64,000 bases of DNA. Source: Callorhinus ursinus. Its lineage: Eukaryota > Chordata > Mammalia > Carnivora > Otariidae. A program made the position numbers and the translations under genes. The notes under the pieces were generated by a model. The model worked only from the letters and a program-made list of their open reading frames with translations, did no database searches and was not told the DNA's origin. The DNA lies in assembly GCF_003265705.1 (NCBI RefSeq), contig NW_020312894.1, positions 6,666,223 to 6,730,222 of the forward strand, read 5' to 3'. Below are positions 32,635 through 45,899 of this stretch, piece after piece. The number at the start of each line of letters is the position of its first letter. Within the stretch, counting starts at the first letter, position 1.

Positions 32635-32870
32635 GTATGGTACCTACTCGGTGCCAGGCACTGTCATAGATGCTTTACATTTATTTATCCAGTTAACCTT
32701 CACTACAACTACAGATGGAAATAATAAAAATCTTTCTACCCCTATAAAATATCAGAGACACAGAGAGGTTAAGGAACTTGCCCAAGTCAGACGTAGTAAT
32801 AGGCAGAACCAGGCAGCCTGACTCAGGAGTCCCTATTTTGAACCCGGAACCACACCGCCTCATAGGAGCA
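32635..32870 (+). mobile_element. MIR SINE
   Basis: TGCCAGGCACTGTCATAGAT, AGAGAGGTTAAGGAACTTGC, TTTTGAACCCGGAACCACAC. Near-complete. Confidence 0.9.
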
Positions 32871-32941
32871 GAGATCTGCAAGGTAGACCTGGGTGAAAAA
32901 TCTAGTCATTAGATCTAAAGAGTTCTTCAAACCATTCATTT

Positions 32942-33147
32942 TATTTTTATTTTGAATCCATGTAATTAACGTAGTGTTATTTAGTTTCGGGTGTACAACA
33001 TAATGGCTCAATTTCCATATATTACTCAGCGCTCATCAAGGTAAGTGTGCTCTCAATCCCCGTCCCCTATTACCCCTGGACCCCCAGCCACCATCCCTCT
33101 GGTGACCATCAGTGTGTTCTCTAGAGTTAAGAGTCGGGTTTTTGGTC
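32942..33147 (-). mobile_element. L1 3' end, short insertion
   Basis: Antisense L1 3' UTR (GTAGTGTTATTTAGTTTCGG; CCTCTGGTGACCATCAGTGT) with a perfect duplication TCAAACCATTCATTTTA on both sides (32925-32941 and 33148-33164). Confidence 0.9.
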
Positions 33148-34099
33148 AAACCATTCATTTTAAAAATAAGGTTTGACTTGTGAACCAGCTTAAACCCCCA
33201 GGAAACTGAAAAATGAGCATGAGAAGCTGACAAGAAAAATGGAGACTATCATCGTTTGAAGTGCAGGGATGTTTCGCACAGGAAGGAGAAAGGAGGGTAA
33301 GTTCCCCACGGCACTGGGGCCAGGGAGGCTGTTCATCTTCGGGAACTCAGTCCGCAAAAAAGAACATGGTCTGAAAAGAGCACAGAACCCTGAGTGGGGG
33401 CCAAGAAGGCAGAGAGCTTCGGCTGCCATCCACTTTGACACCGTGAACGTGGGCAGGAAGCCAGCCAGGGGCCTCTTTATGTCCGGCATGGAATGTGGAG
33501 GGAAGATGGCAGTAACAGGTCAAGAAAAGGTTATAGCATGTGGGGTAAACAATTAGGGAGATAACCCCTAGAGAAATCTGAGACAAATATTTATACCAGG
33601 CCAGGGTATAAGCTACATGGAGTGTACTACCAATACACACACACATTCCTCTATTTTTAAATTTTGTCACCCCCACACTTTACAGAGAAGCTAGAATTGC
33701 AGGGGGTGGGGGGGTAAGTGTATGTAGGACCCCAACTGTGGCTCACTCTACTCTAGGATTCACCAACTGGCTGTATGACAAGTAATACATCTTTCGTAAG
33801 GTGATTAAAATCAACATTTTTTAAAAACTCCAGAAGCTCACCATTTTGCTGTTTATTTAACCAATATACAGAACTTTTGGACTCTCTTTTTCCTGTGAGT
33901 ATCAGATCTTTTAAAAGATACTTTTACTTAAGTCTGATAACCAGTGTCAAAATTTAGACAATCACAGAATCTCATGTCACAAGCTCTGGCTTAAAATTTA
34001 ACTTTCCCAAAGATACCAACAAAAAGGAAGAAAGAAACCCTACCTTCAATTCTGCAAGGTTCCTTTAAACAGTTGGTAGATTCTTTCCATTGTGGCAAA

Positions 34100-34450
34100 C
34101 TTCTCTTAAAAGTTTTCCAACAGGGAACAAGTGGGTGGTGGCCAAGGGCTGGGGAGAGGGTGGGAGAGTAGAGGGGTGGAAAGGTATGAGCTTCCAGCTA
34201 TAAAATAAGTCGGGAGAATATGATGCGCCACAGGGTAGCCATAGCAAACACCACCATTCTGCATCTTTGCAAGCTGGTAAGAGCAGATCTTAAAAAGTTC
34301 TCATTACAGGAAGGAAAGAAAAATGTTTTGTATCCAAGTGTGGGAACCCATAGTAACTAGACTCCCTGTGAGACCACGAATATTGAATCACTCTGTTGTA
34401 CACCTGAAACTAATATTATAGGTCAATTATACCTCAATAAAACAAATACC
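34100..34450 (+). mobile_element. L1 3' UTR
   Basis: GGTGGCCAAGGGCTGGGGAG, TTGTACACCTGAAACTAATA, CAATTATACCTCAATAAAAC: the classic older L1 3' terminus. Confidence 0.88.
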
Positions 34451-35689
34451 AAAAAAAAGTTTTCCAAAGTATGAAAAAGGAAATACTACAAGGCAGACTG
34501 CAAAAGGATGATTGCAGGAGGATTTATGTATGTGTTGTGCACCATAAATGCTCTTTATAAGAAAGTTCTTAGGCAAATCTGACAAATAAAACAGTTTTAT
34601 GCCCCTCTTGCCATTTGTCAAGTAATAAATAATATGAACATAAAATATAGAGGCCCTCATACACTGTCACCATTCAGTCCCAATGGTTACAAAGATGGTA
34701 AAAAATATGTCTCTTAAGCACATGAGAAATCCATTTTTTAAAAAACTATCATTTACAAATTATACAATAATTTGTATAAACACGAATACTATAAAGTGTA
34801 AGTAAACCACTGTACAATATTAGGCCTTAGCATCCTAATTTTTTAAAAAATACAGGTTGTAATAATACAACAGAAATGTGCCAACCCTATGAAAGGAGAC
34901 TCAAAAGATGAATGCATACCACCACCAGATTAACTGGGTCTCCTAATGATAGCCACGTGACAGTATTTGAAAAGCTACAGAGAGAACTGGTGATCACAAT
35001 CCATATTGAAATTAGTCGTGATTACTGTCACAGAAAGCAGAAAATGATGGAGAAGCAAATAAGAGTCCCGTCACCGTAAATATAGAATACCATAAAAGCA
35101 GAATGGCAGTTTTCCTGTCCTTCCAAAGACACCTGCAATTTTACTGAGGTCAAATTTCATTGACAAGGGACATCTGTAGCCTGGCCTCGAGTGGCAGATG
35201 GTTTGTAATGAAGATGACAGCACACTGAGGGGACACTCTATAAAGGACAGTGGTGGCTGTCACCTCAAAGCCATTCATCATGGCTTGACCATATATTTAT
35301 AGCAACCATAAATCAAAATCATATTCCAAATCAACATGACAAGGAGATCATAATCATTCCCACACCCTGGATTTTTAGAAGTATCAAAAAATGTTTGCCA
35401 TGAATACATACCGAAGAAGGACTTTTCAATCAAATATCACAATAGCCACATAGTGAGGACAGCTTCTCCTTTAACTTAAAAATGAAATGTGACAGCCAAA
35501 ATGGGCTTAGCCTCACCAAACTATCCTATTGCTTTCATAAAATGGAATCCTATAAAACTCTAATAGATGAAAGGACCAAGGACAGAAGTAGATAAGTTGG
35601 AAAAACTATAACCACCAGGAAATACAATTAAGAAAATGTGCGAAGTTACTACTAATCAAAAAAGGGAGTGTTAAAAAAGCAAAAACAGG

Positions 35690-35970
35690 TCCATGGACAG
35701 AGAGAACAAACTGGTGGCTGCTAGAGGTGGGGGAGGCGAGGTGGGGAACGGGCCAAGTGGGTGAAGGGGAGCGGGAGATCCAGGCTTCCAGTTCTGCAAT
35801 GAATAAGGCACAGGAATACAAGGCACAGCATAGGGAACACAGTCCCTGATCCTGCAACAGCGTTTCCAGTGACAGATGGGAGCTACACCCGTGGTGAGCA
35901 CAGCGCAATCGCCATACTGTACGCCTGAAACTCACGTAACATTCTGTGTCAACTCTACTTCAATAAAAAA
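35690..35970 (+). mobile_element. L1 3' UTR
   Basis: ACAAACTGGTGGCTGCTAGA, ACTGTACGCCTGAAACTCAC, CAACTCTACTTCAATAAAAA: the same class as the copy at 34100-34450. Confidence 0.88.
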
Positions 35971-36444
35971 GAAGCGGGGGGGGGGGGATGTTAAAATAAC
36001 TCAGGTACCATTTATAAAATTTGATGAAAAATAGCACAGGGTATTACCATCTCATGTTTAAGACTGTGATAAAACTGGTTTACTTACCTGTTTGGAAAGT
36101 CCTATAAACAAGTCCTTCCTAAGCTATTTGGCCACATTCAACAAGGATTATATAATATCCCACCTGGTGACTCCTCGTCTAGAAATATGTCCAAAGAAAA
36201 TAATTCAAAACCAAAAAATAAATACACAACCTCAAGTTTTTTTTTATTGTGTGTACTTTTACTTCATATTGTAAAAAATAAAAAATAAATTCAAACATTA
36301 AAAAAAGTAGAAAGAGTAGCATAGTGTCCTTGCACCCGGCACCCAGCTTCATCAGTTATCAGCATGATCACGGCCAGTCTTATTTCATCTATGTTTTCAC
36401 CTACCCCCGTCACTCCCCCAAACCTGGATTACTTAATAGCTAAA

Positions 36445-36710
36445 TTTTAATGAGCCTTCACTTTGTATCAGACTGTGTTGTAAGCAATTTGTATATCACA
36501 TCTCATATATTGCGTCTCCTATGTCAATGACATTATATATCACTTAATCTTTATAACAACCCTAGGAAATCCTAGAATTTCCTCCATTTTACAGATGGAC
36601 TGTAGATAAAGGTCACATAGCTTGTCAGGCAGGACATCCAGTAAGCAGCAGAGCAAGGCTTTACACCCAGGCAAATGACACCACAGCCATGCCCTTAACC
36701 TCTCTATATA
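36445..36710 (+). mobile_element. MIR SINE
   Basis: TTTTACAGATGGACTGTAGA, GGTCACATAGCTTGTCAGGC and CATGCCCTTAACC follow the MIR consensus order. Confidence 0.85.
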
Positions 36711-36769
36711 CCACCTACTACCTCCCTACATTTAACTACCCATGCACATACATAAATGATAATGGAAAA

Positions 36770-37120
36770 ACCAAGAGAAGCACCTTAGCATCACTGATAG
36801 CAATAAGAACTGCCAACAATCTAAATGTTCAAGAATATAGAATTTATTGTATACACTATGGTACATCATTTATATGCAAGAATACTTAGCCACTAAAAAA
36901 CCACATGAGAGAATATATACTAATGTCAGTATGTTTGATATGCTAAGGGAAGAACACAAATTTGCATAGACACTGATTATAATGATATAAAATATACAGA
37001 TGCATATAGAGAAAAACTTAGAAAAATGAAAGACAATTAGAACAGATTTTATGGCTGATTTGGGGGTAAGTTCTATTGTCATTACAGCATTGAATATGGG
37101 GGAAAAAACCCAAAATGTTA
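36770..37120 (+). mobile_element. L1M ORF2/3' fragment
   Basis: AACAATCTAAATGTTCAAGA and AATTTATTGTATACACTATG correspond to the conserved end of L1 ORF2. Diverged. Confidence 0.55.
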
Positions 37121-37427
37121 TTGCACATTTTCACATATTCTTAATGAAAACAAAATTCAGCTAAGATCAACTTTCAGCCTAGATTCTCTCTCCCTGAGCT
37201 TACACGTACATGAAGAAACAAGTCTGATAAAAATAAACCAATAAGTCAACGTGGATGCTTCATAGCCTGAGACGTTTCAATTACACTCTGGTTCAATTTA
37301 TTGACCATTTTAGTGCCAAGCAGATATTCTGCATCACACCTACTTCCAAGGAATAAGTTTACATCCGTTCATTCAGCATATCTGTGGGATACCTCTCATA
37401 TCCAAATGGCATAAGCACAACCAAGAC

Positions 37428-37454
37428 GGGGGGGGGGGGGGGCGGGGGGGGGGG
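37428..37454 (+). repeat. Poly-G tract
   Basis: Two runs of G (14 and 11) separated by one C. G4-capable and assembly-fragile. It is followed by an A12 run at 37477-37488. Confidence 0.85.
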
Positions 37455-37671
37455 CGCAAAGAGAGCCAACACACCAAAAAAAAAAAAACCAGGGGCATGG
37501 TGCGGGGAGGAACAGAGAAGTGGCAGGTGTATCTCGGGGTGGGGGAGGGGGTGCGGCTGGGAGGAGTGGTGAGATGCTCTCAAGAGAGGTGTGAAGGGTC
37601 AGAGGGGTAAGTCTAGCAGAGCCTGTGGGCAGAGAGGACACCAGCTATTAAAAAACACTTTTATTTGCTTT

Positions 37672-37862
37672 GGGGCGCCTGGGTGGCACCGTCAGTTAAG
37701 CATCCAACTCTTGGTTTCGGCTCAGGTCATGATCGGAGGGTTGTGGGATCTTGCCGCATGTTGGGCTCCGTGCTCAGTAGGGAGTCTGCCTGTGACTCTC
37801 TCCCTCTGTCCCTTCCCCTGACTCACTTTCTCTCAAAAATAAACAAATCTTTTAAAAAATTT
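37672..37862 (+). mobile_element. Carnivore tRNA-Lys SINE, older subtype
   Basis: GGGGCGCCTGGGTGGCACCG head, with the CAACTCTTGGTTTCGGCTCA subtype marker and a short AATAAACAAATCTTTT tail. Confidence 0.92.
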
Positions 37863-38389
37863 ACTAAAAACATTTTCATTTTCTTAGAAAATTTCCTTAT
37901 ATTTTTATTGCCAACCACCCTTATCTTCTAAGAGAAAATAATATAAAATACAAACTGCTTAAAGCCGCTTCTCTCTACTTTGCTAGAAAGCTTTTAGAGG
38001 AAAACAGAAACTACACATAAAGCAAAACTCAACTAACAGAAAACAAAAGACAAAACCTCCCAGAGTAAGAATTAGGAACCACGGTCTCTTGTCCTGGCTC
38101 CACTGCAGGTCTCCCTCCTCAGGAAAAATTGGATAAATAAGGAGGACTGCCTCCCTCCCAAATTTCCCACAAAGAAAAAGCAATAAAATATTGAAAAGTG
38201 ATTTGAAATGTATAAGGAGTATCAACATTAGAGGCAATGCTTTTGAAAACATTCACTTACTTTGTCCTTTTGGCTACGTGGAAACCCTGCTTGGAATTCC
38301 ATATGGGTAACAGATAGTAGATAAAATATGAGATGTGTTTCCAAACTCTTTCCTGCCCAGAGCAAGGAAGGTACTGCACTGGACACTCA

Positions 38390-38580
38390 AACTGCAGAGT
38401 ATCGAAACCTCTCGGTGACCCGATGCTCTTCACGTACAGATGAGGAACAGAGAGGAAGAGACAGGCTCAGACAGGCAAAGCAGCTTGTTCAAGCCTAACA
38501 AAACCCGTAAGCGGGGAGCAGGTGTTGCAACCCAGGTCTCTAACTGCAGAGTCTGTGCTCCTTCCCACGTGCGCCTGGTG
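38390..38580 (+). mobile_element. MIR SINE, partial
   Basis: TACAGATGAGGAACAGAGAG, AAAGCAGCTTGTTCAAGCC, AACCCAGGTCTCTAACTGC. Confidence 0.75.
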
Positions 38581-38889
38581 TAGCGCTCCTGAGCTTCTCA
38601 ATGGAGATGAGTAATGAATCCGCAGTCTTTCCAAACCAAATATGAAAAGTCAACTTGCTGTTTATATGCTTTTGGCACAGAGCAGATCACTGAAGTTTTA
38701 ACTATAGTTAGAGTGAAATTGGTAGGGTATTTTAATAGTAGCAATAGAAAGATGTTACGTGCATCTGCTTAGCTTACGAACATGAAGAAAATTGCACTAA
38801 AGACTGTGACCAAGAAACGCAGCAGAAGCAGAACACCAATCACGCACACTCACCCTCACCAATCATCAGAAAAGGAATCCAAAGGAGAT

Positions 38890-39240
38890 TGCACAATAAT
38901 CAAGTTTATGAAAATTGAACTCTGCTGAGTGCAGAGAAGAGAAACAGTTGGAACGTTCCCAGACTGCCAGTGGAAGTACAAACTGGGAAATCTCTTTGGC
39001 GAGCTATGCGTCAAAGTGAAGTAAAGTGCCTTCTCCCCCATCCAGCCATTCCACTCCCACCTACAGTCCCTGACGTGGCAATGTTCACGGCAACTCTGCA
39101 TTTGGAAAACGTTGGAAACAAGCTAAATCGCCAGCATGAGAAGACTGGACAAATTATGAATAATCATACACTGGAATACCGTATGGCAGCTAAGATTAAA
39201 GTTGCAAATAATTGCGTCTAAATTCATCTACATGGATAAA
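38890..39240 (+). mobile_element. L1M ORF2/3' fragment
   Basis: CAAACTGGGAAATCTCTTTG, CCATTCCACTCCCACCTACA and ACACTGGAATACCGTATGGC follow the L1 ORF2 end. Decayed. Confidence 0.65.
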
Positions 39241-40329
39241 TCGGGGGGGGGTAGTTGAATTACAAAAGCAAGTTGTAAAAGGATGTGTACATAATGAGAT
39301 GATTTCCATAAAGTTTGGAAAACAAAACTGTATCAAGAGAAAGGAGGGCAAGGAATGGAATAGCAGAATAATTTTACTGGCAATGCTTGGTTTCCTAAGC
39401 TGGGTGGCAGCAGGTGATAAGTTTTTTATGCCTAAACTACTTAACAAAAGAACAGAACAAGGTACTGTACACACAGATGTATTTCTAACCTTATTCTTGT
39501 CTTACTCACTGCCCAAGTAAATGGATATCCAGATCACCAGTACTCCACAATCACCTTGAAGTGTTATATGAAGGTGGTTCCATTTCAAATTCAGACACCC
39601 ACGGGAGTCATGGGTCTTTAATATTTTCTACATTCCAATGATACATTCAATCCAACTTGAGACCAAGCCCCTTGAGGAGAGTGAACTGAGTTTCGCTCTC
39701 CATCCCCAACCACTTCATGAAGGCTTGATTCGAGCTGACATTATTCCAGTACTCAGGGAATTATCTTATAACTCCTTAAAATAGGTTGCAATTAATTCAA
39801 CCATCAAAGATAAGTAGTCTTAACACGATATATTATTTACCATGTTTTATTCTACAGCTGTCAGTGCTTATCAATGCTTAGACTGCATACTACTGACCAG
39901 TAGGTGTGAGAAATAGCAACTTCAAATAAAGAGAGGTTTCCCACCTCTTGTGTTGTGGAGTTCAAATAATTATGTTGCCCATCTTCTAGTTCAGCCTGTC
40001 ATCCCATAGGATGTGATACTTTGTCTCCTGACTTAGAGGTTTGTCTGTTGCCTTCCACCTAGGCCTATAAAAACTCAATCCAGCTTGTAACATAAATAAC
40101 TATATTGTTTGAAAGCCTCTTATTCACATGAATGTGGTGGAATGGTGTGAACCGACAAAAATCTTTACAATCCTACAGCTTTTTAGCACATTTTGCAGTT
40201 TCAAGTGATTATATCAGAGGTCATCGTCTTAAATTTCTCTCAAAACTGCTCTTTTCCTGCTCTGTTCTCTATCCAACCAATCTCTTTCTTCTACCTATTC
40301 TCTGATCTTTATTTTTCAATATCTTCTTT

Positions 40330-40490
40330 TGAATGTTACTGTGTGGTAGGCACTCTGCTAAGTATTGAGAGTAGGGTAGGACAAGACAGACACTTCTAGC
40401 TCTGAGTCCGCAGTCTTACAGCAGATAGAAACATTACACAAAGACACCCCTCCCCCAAAAAATCACAATTACAATCACTGCTCTACAAGA
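40330..40490 (+). mobile_element. MIR-like or unclassified old SINE fragment
   Basis: GAATGTTACTGTGTGGTAGG then CACTCTGCTAAGTATTGAGA resembles the 5' half of a MIR. It then departs from the consensus. Confidence 0.4.
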
Positions 40491-40984
40491 AACAGACCAA
40501 GGTGCTGAGAGGCCTTTGATCTCATGTGTCAAGAGTGCAGCCCAGAAAGGGCAATGATGACATCATAGCAAGAAAAATGACTCATCATTCCACTGAAGTT
40601 GATGGTAACATGAGGTGCAAACTTGCCCCCATGCAAAATCCAAACCAAAACATGAATTGGATCATTTTAATAGCAACTGAGTAGTCTGACTAATATGAAG
40701 ACCTCTAGAGAAAAATTCAACCCTCATCATGGACATACAGGGCTCTCTTGCTATCCAAAAACAGAACGTTCCTGTGAAAATTTTTATAAACCGAAATGGC
40801 ATAAAACAAAGAAGCAATTATCATTAATTTATATGGAAAAAGTTGTTAGCATTCTCAGACCCAAAAGATAACCTCTCGTAGGCTTTTCTGGTCCCTGAGG
40901 ACACATCTTGTTAATAGGTGCACAAAATAAATGGAGATGAAGCACAGATGCTCACAGACACAGGTCAAAGCTGGATGCAGAGAT

Positions 40985-41145
40985 GCTGAGTGGAGTCACC
41001 CTCCTTAATGCCCATTACCCAGTTACCCCATCCCTCCGCCCCCTCCCCTCCAGCAACCCTAAGTTTTTTTCCTAGAGTTAAGAGTCTCTGATGGTTTGTT
41101 TCCCTCTCTGATTTTGTCTTCTTTTATTTTGCCTTTTTCTTAAAG
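40985..41145 (-). mobile_element. L1 3' UTR fragment
   Basis: Antisense CACCCTCCTTAATGCCCATT and CCAGCAACCCTAAGTTTTTT, matching the reverse of the copy at 21785-22000. Confidence 0.85.
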
Positions 41146-42599
41146 TGAAAATCCTCTTCAGATTTCTTTCACTTATCAAAAACAGGTACTAACGTAGGTC
41201 TTTGTAAAAGTGAAGGGGCGTAATGTGAACGTTTGAAAAGCAGGGGATACCCGTACTTGATAAATGGGAATCTTTAAGAGTTATGATAAATGAAAACATT
41301 GCGCTTTTCTGTTATATATCAATACATATTTCCCACATCCTGGGGCTCTTCCAGATGGGGTTCTTTTAGAACTTATAACCATGCCCCTGCTTCTCCAACA
41401 TTGCTTTCTGCAATGGTTTGCAATAAAAAGAATGAACAGAAGGGATGACTGAACTTACCATATAAAAACTATTTTTTAACCATAAATTTCTCCAAACTCA
41501 CTCATTCTAAAGAAGTTACCAGGGTATACACAGGAAAATACATTGTACTTTGGCAGCCAGTATGGAAAAAACCAGAATCATAAATTGGGCATTAATTATA
41601 AATAATGGTCATTGTTCTTTGCATTTATCAGAATAATATTCTGAATAAGAAATCCCCTCCTTCTATTATGGGATTGTTTTCATATTCATCTGTTTCTTGG
41701 CTCCCATCAGGTCTTGGCAGCCAAGATTCATGATCAGACACTTTTCTGTACATAGTAACTAAACCTGTTCAACAAACAAAAATCAGAGGCAGCTACTATG
41801 TTATAGTTGTCCTTCCAAGAAGTCCCCCTCCTCCAGTGTGTACAAAACAGTTTGAAAAAGACTTCCTTCCCCCTCTCTGCACCTGTTATAAATGTACAGC
41901 TTTGATCTCGGCTTGAAAGCAAATAAATTTCTTGCATCCTCTGAGCCAGCCTGCTTCCCCTCCTTTCCACCTTCTCCGGCTCCCTTCCTCCACAGCTTTT
42001 CCTCTTCACACACTTACATCCTCCCCAACTCGTCCCTTCAATTTCTGGAAAACGCGTAGGAAATGTTGACTTGAAATTATCCTTAAACCACAAGCTTTTG
42101 TTTTCACTCCCACGATCTTAATGTCGCATGGAAATGTACATTGCTTTTTAAATGGAGACTATAAAATTTATCCTACAAATGAAAATTGGCACACGAAAGC
42201 ATGTAAGCATAACCTCAATTAAGAGGCAATGTCATTACCGTCCAATCAGATGAGTTCTAAAAAGTATGTTGTACTGTCTTTAAAAAAAAAAAAAAAAAAC
42301 TATGCCGTATGGTCTTCAAAAAGAAACAAAGATTGTCATTCAGATACTGGAAATTTTTAAAAAGAATTCTCTGGATTAAGCACATTTCCCACCCCACCCC
42401 CCCCAAAAATGATGACCACTAGCAATTCAATGAAGATTCAAAGATTTCTTGAGCACGGATATAGAAGATTTTCCAAATATGACATCCGATTCAAGGTACT
42501 GTTTTGCAGCTTGCCAATTTAAATTAACAGGCTACTGATAGTTTTGCATGTTAACATATGTGGCTTTAACTCAAATTTTGATAATCTTATACAGATAAT

Positions 42600-43000
42600 A
42601 CTTCAATAAAAATTGTGGTGCATTTAACTTTACATAGTGATATAAGTATTCTTGTAAGACATTTATAAAAGTAAAATTGTCGAGTTTTTGAATACGTATA
42701 GGTTTCATTTTGATATACATTGCCAAATTACCCTTTAAACGGTGCATATATCAATGTACCAACAGTGTGCAAGAGACTGGTTTTCTTGTATCCAAACAAA
42801 ACTATTAACCCCCTCACCCCAAAAAACAGGTTTAAAGTGAGACATATATTCACACATGTGGACAAGACAACCTGGTAAGACCACAGTCATATTATTAATG
42901 ATGTAATGAAAAACTGGAAATACCCTTCTCAACAGGAAAATGGATGAATTGAGGTTTATTTGTATCACAGAATATTATACATTTTTGTTGCTCTCTTAGA
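42600..43000. mobile_element. Old L1 fragments
   Basis: An antisense piece around 42700-42790 (TGCATATATCAATGTACCAA) and a sense piece around 42890-42975 (AAATGGATGAATTGAGGTTT). Both are short. Confidence 0.4.
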
Positions 43001-43199
43001 AAAGTAATGGTATCTGCTGCTTAGAGGCTACTGTGCTTACTTCAGCTCATAGTTAATTACCTTATCAAGTATGCAAAATAATCTAATGTGTTATTTACAC
43101 ATTGTTAGTTACTAAACAAAATGAATAAACAAAATACAGGGAACATTAGGACAAAATTTTACAACCACAATAATGCAAAGATTTCTTACACAGGACATG

Positions 43200-44365
43200 A
43201 AAAGCATTAACCACAAAAGAAAAAAAAACTGATAAATTGAGTTTCAATAAAATTAAAAACATATACTCTTTGAAAATCACCATTAAAATAAAAAGGCATA
43301 CAGAGAACAGGAGAAAATGTTAGTGATACATACATCTAACAAAAAACACATGTCCAGAACATATTAAAAAACATTTTGAATGTTTTCCCAACATCATTTG
43401 TTGAAGAGACGTTTTCCCCATTGGATATTCTTTCCCCCTTTGCCGAAGATTAATTGACCATATAATTGTGGGTTTATTTCTGGGTTTTCTATTCTGTTCT
43501 ATTGATCTATGTGTCTATTTTTATGCCAGTGCCATACTGTTTTGATGACTACAGCTTTGTAATATAATTTGAAGTCTGGAATTGTGATACCTCCGGTTTT
43601 TTCTTTTTCAAGATTTCTTTGGCTATTTGGTAAAACAATGAAATGCCTAGAATGAGTAAAGTAAAAAAGCCTGAGGAATCTAAGTGTTGGCAAGGATGCA
43701 GAACTGTAACTCACACATTATTGGTGGAAATCTAAAACTGTACAATCACTTCGGATAACTGGCAGTTTCTAATCAAGTTAAACAGAGAAACTGCACAATG
43801 AAACAACTCCACTCCTACATATCTATCCAAAGTGAATGAAACATATCTACAGACTTGTACATGAATGTTCAGAGTAGCTTTATTCATTACCAACAAAACC
43901 TAAAAACATACCGAATGCCCATCAGTGGGTAAATGAAGACATTGTAATTATCCGTACAATGAAATATCACTCAGCAATAAAAAGGAATGCATAGTTAATC
44001 CATAATGATCAAGGAATAGCTGTTGTACTACTGATACATGTAGTAGCAGATAAAACTCAAAACCATTATGCTGAGTCACAGAAACCAGACAGAAGTGTTC
44101 CTATTGAATGACTCCACTTATATGGAGTTCTAGAAGAGGCAAAGATCCCTAGTGACAGTAATCAGACCAGTGATGGCCTAGAAATGTGCCTGCAACATAG
44201 CACAGGGACCTAGGGTGGGGGTTTGATGATAGAAATGCTCTATATCTTGACCGAAGTGGTGGTTACACAGGTGAATACATTTGTCGAAACTCCACTCACT
44301 ATATACTTGAAATGGGTGTACTTTATTATATGTAAACCATATCTCAGTAAAGTTGGTTTTTAAAA
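43200..44365 (+). mobile_element. L1 ORF2/3' end, interrupted
   Basis: Sense L1 ORF2 tail and 3' UTR (GGCAAGGATGCAGAACTGTA, AATATCACTCAGCAATAAAA, TTGAAATGGGTGTACTTTAT), split by an antisense L1 piece at about 43373-43635. There is no intact ORF. Confidence 0.75.
43373..43635 (-). mobile_element. Antisense L1 ORF2 segment nested in a sense L1
   Basis: TTTCCCAACATCATTTGTTG, TTCTATTGATCTATGTGTCT and ATGCCAGTGCCATACTGTTT are the reverse of L1 ORF2 region DNA, with better preservation than the host L1. Confidence 0.8.
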
Positions 44366-44496
44366 GAAACATATAGTACATAAGATGATCCTAAGTGCTA
44401 AGGGAAAATAGCAAGCAGGGAATGGGACTAGAGAGGGTGGGGTCAGTTGCGGTGTTAGATTGGGGTAGCCGAGGAAAGCTCCACTGGGGATGCAAC

Positions 44497-44662
44497 TTTT
44501 TTTTTTTTTTTTTTTTTTAGAGAGAGTGCCCAAATGGGGCAAGGGGCAAAGAGAGCTGGAGAGAGAGAATCTCAAGCAGGTTCCATGCTCAGTGCGGAGC
44601 CCAGTGCAGGGCTCCATCTCACGACCCTGAGATCATGACCTGAGCTGAAATCAAGAGTTGGA
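44497..44662 (-). mobile_element. Carnivore tRNA SINE, head-truncated
   Basis: A T23 run, then GAGAGAGAATCTCAAGCAGG and ACCCTGAGATCATGACCTGA, ending at AAATCAAGAGTTGGATC without the GGCGCC head. Confidence 0.85.
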
Positions 44663-44689
44663 TCAAGAACAGATAGAGCAGAGAACAAA

Positions 44690-45040
44690 GTAATGGAGGA
44701 AGGGCACTACAAGCAGCAGGCATAGCTAACACAACTTACAGGCAGCAGCAAGCCCAGCATGTTTCCTAAACTGCAACGAGGCCAGTGGAGGTGGACAGGA
44801 GAATGTCATCCAGGATCTTTTGGTCATTGCAAAATCTTTGACTTCGGTGCTGCAGGAGATGGAAAGTGATTCAAGCTTTCTGAGTATAGGAGTGACACAA
44901 TCTGATTTAGGTTTTAACAGGATCCCTCTGGCTACCATATTGGAAATAGACCAAAGTGAGGTAAGGGCAGGAGCAGGGAGACCTGTCAGTAGTCCCCTGC
45001 AGTAATCCAGGTGGAAACAGGACGGTGGGGAGGGCCTGGG
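44690..45040. mobile_element. Ancient interspersed repeat, family not named
   Basis: GAGTGACACAATCTGATTTA, ATCCCTCTGGCTACCATATT and TGCAGTAATCCAGGTGGAAA follow the order of a common old mammalian repeat that I recognise by pattern but cannot name with confidence. Confidence 0.4.
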
Positions 45041-45643
45041 AGGTAGGAGGCCAGGTCATAGAGTGATCAGATAATAGGCAACAAAACCGATCTGACTCTC
45101 TGAAAGACCCTCCACTCCACAATAATTAGAGCTAGGATGGGACGTACCCTTTGAGGAACCTTTGGTCTCACAAAAAGTAGAAGAATTATCCAGAGACAGC
45201 CCACCTCTCCACCCCAACCCCAATTTAAAAAATACTGTAAAATGTGAGCAGGGTTCAGATCCATCACGAACCAATGGGAACAGAAACCTGGGCTTCATTG
45301 TCCCTGAACAACCAGAAATCAGGAAGGAAGGAATTGTAGAGGCGGAGAACCAGGGCCAGAGAAGCAGGGAGTCAGAGCATGGGAGAACCAGAGCTGGCCT
45401 CATCTACAAGCAGCAGGGCCTCAAGTTAGCACGAGTCCAGAGAAATACAGCACCCATGTCGCTGCCATATTGGACTTGGGGAGCAACAAGCAACAGTGGA
45501 GCCAGACTCTCCCACTCTAAGCGAGGGATCCAAAGTGGCCATGGTTCCTTTAAGCCCCTCAACTACCTCCAGGGCAAAAGCAAATGCTCTTTGACAGAAA
45601 GATCCCTCAAGTTATTAGCCACACAGTTTAAGATCAAATAAAG

Positions 45644-45837
45644 AGGGACATGTGGGTAGTTCAGTGGGTTAAGCATCTGCCTTCAGCTCAGGTCATGATC
45701 CCAGGGTCCTGGGATCGAGCCCCACACCCAGCTACCTGCTCGGTGGGGAGTCTGCTTCTCCCTCTGACTGACGCGCCCCCTGCTTGTGCTCTCTCTCTCT
45801 CTCTCTCTGACAAATAAATAAAATTAAAAAAAAAAAA
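45644..45837 (+). mobile_element. Carnivore tRNA-Lys SINE
   Basis: Complete element with a mutated head (GGGACATGTGGGTAGTTCAG) and a perfect 13-bp duplication AGATCAAATAAAG at 45631-45643 and 45838-45850. Confidence 0.95.
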
Positions 45838-45899
45838 AGATCAAATAAAGATCACCAAACACAAAGGAAGGCAAGCTACCACACAGTGAGGGATATAGT

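Noticed and set aside
45162..45641. Longest plus-strand ORF in the window (159 residues).
   Set aside because: Low-complexity composition, no domain, no splice sites in register and antisense to FANK1; length alone is not evidence in 64 kb.
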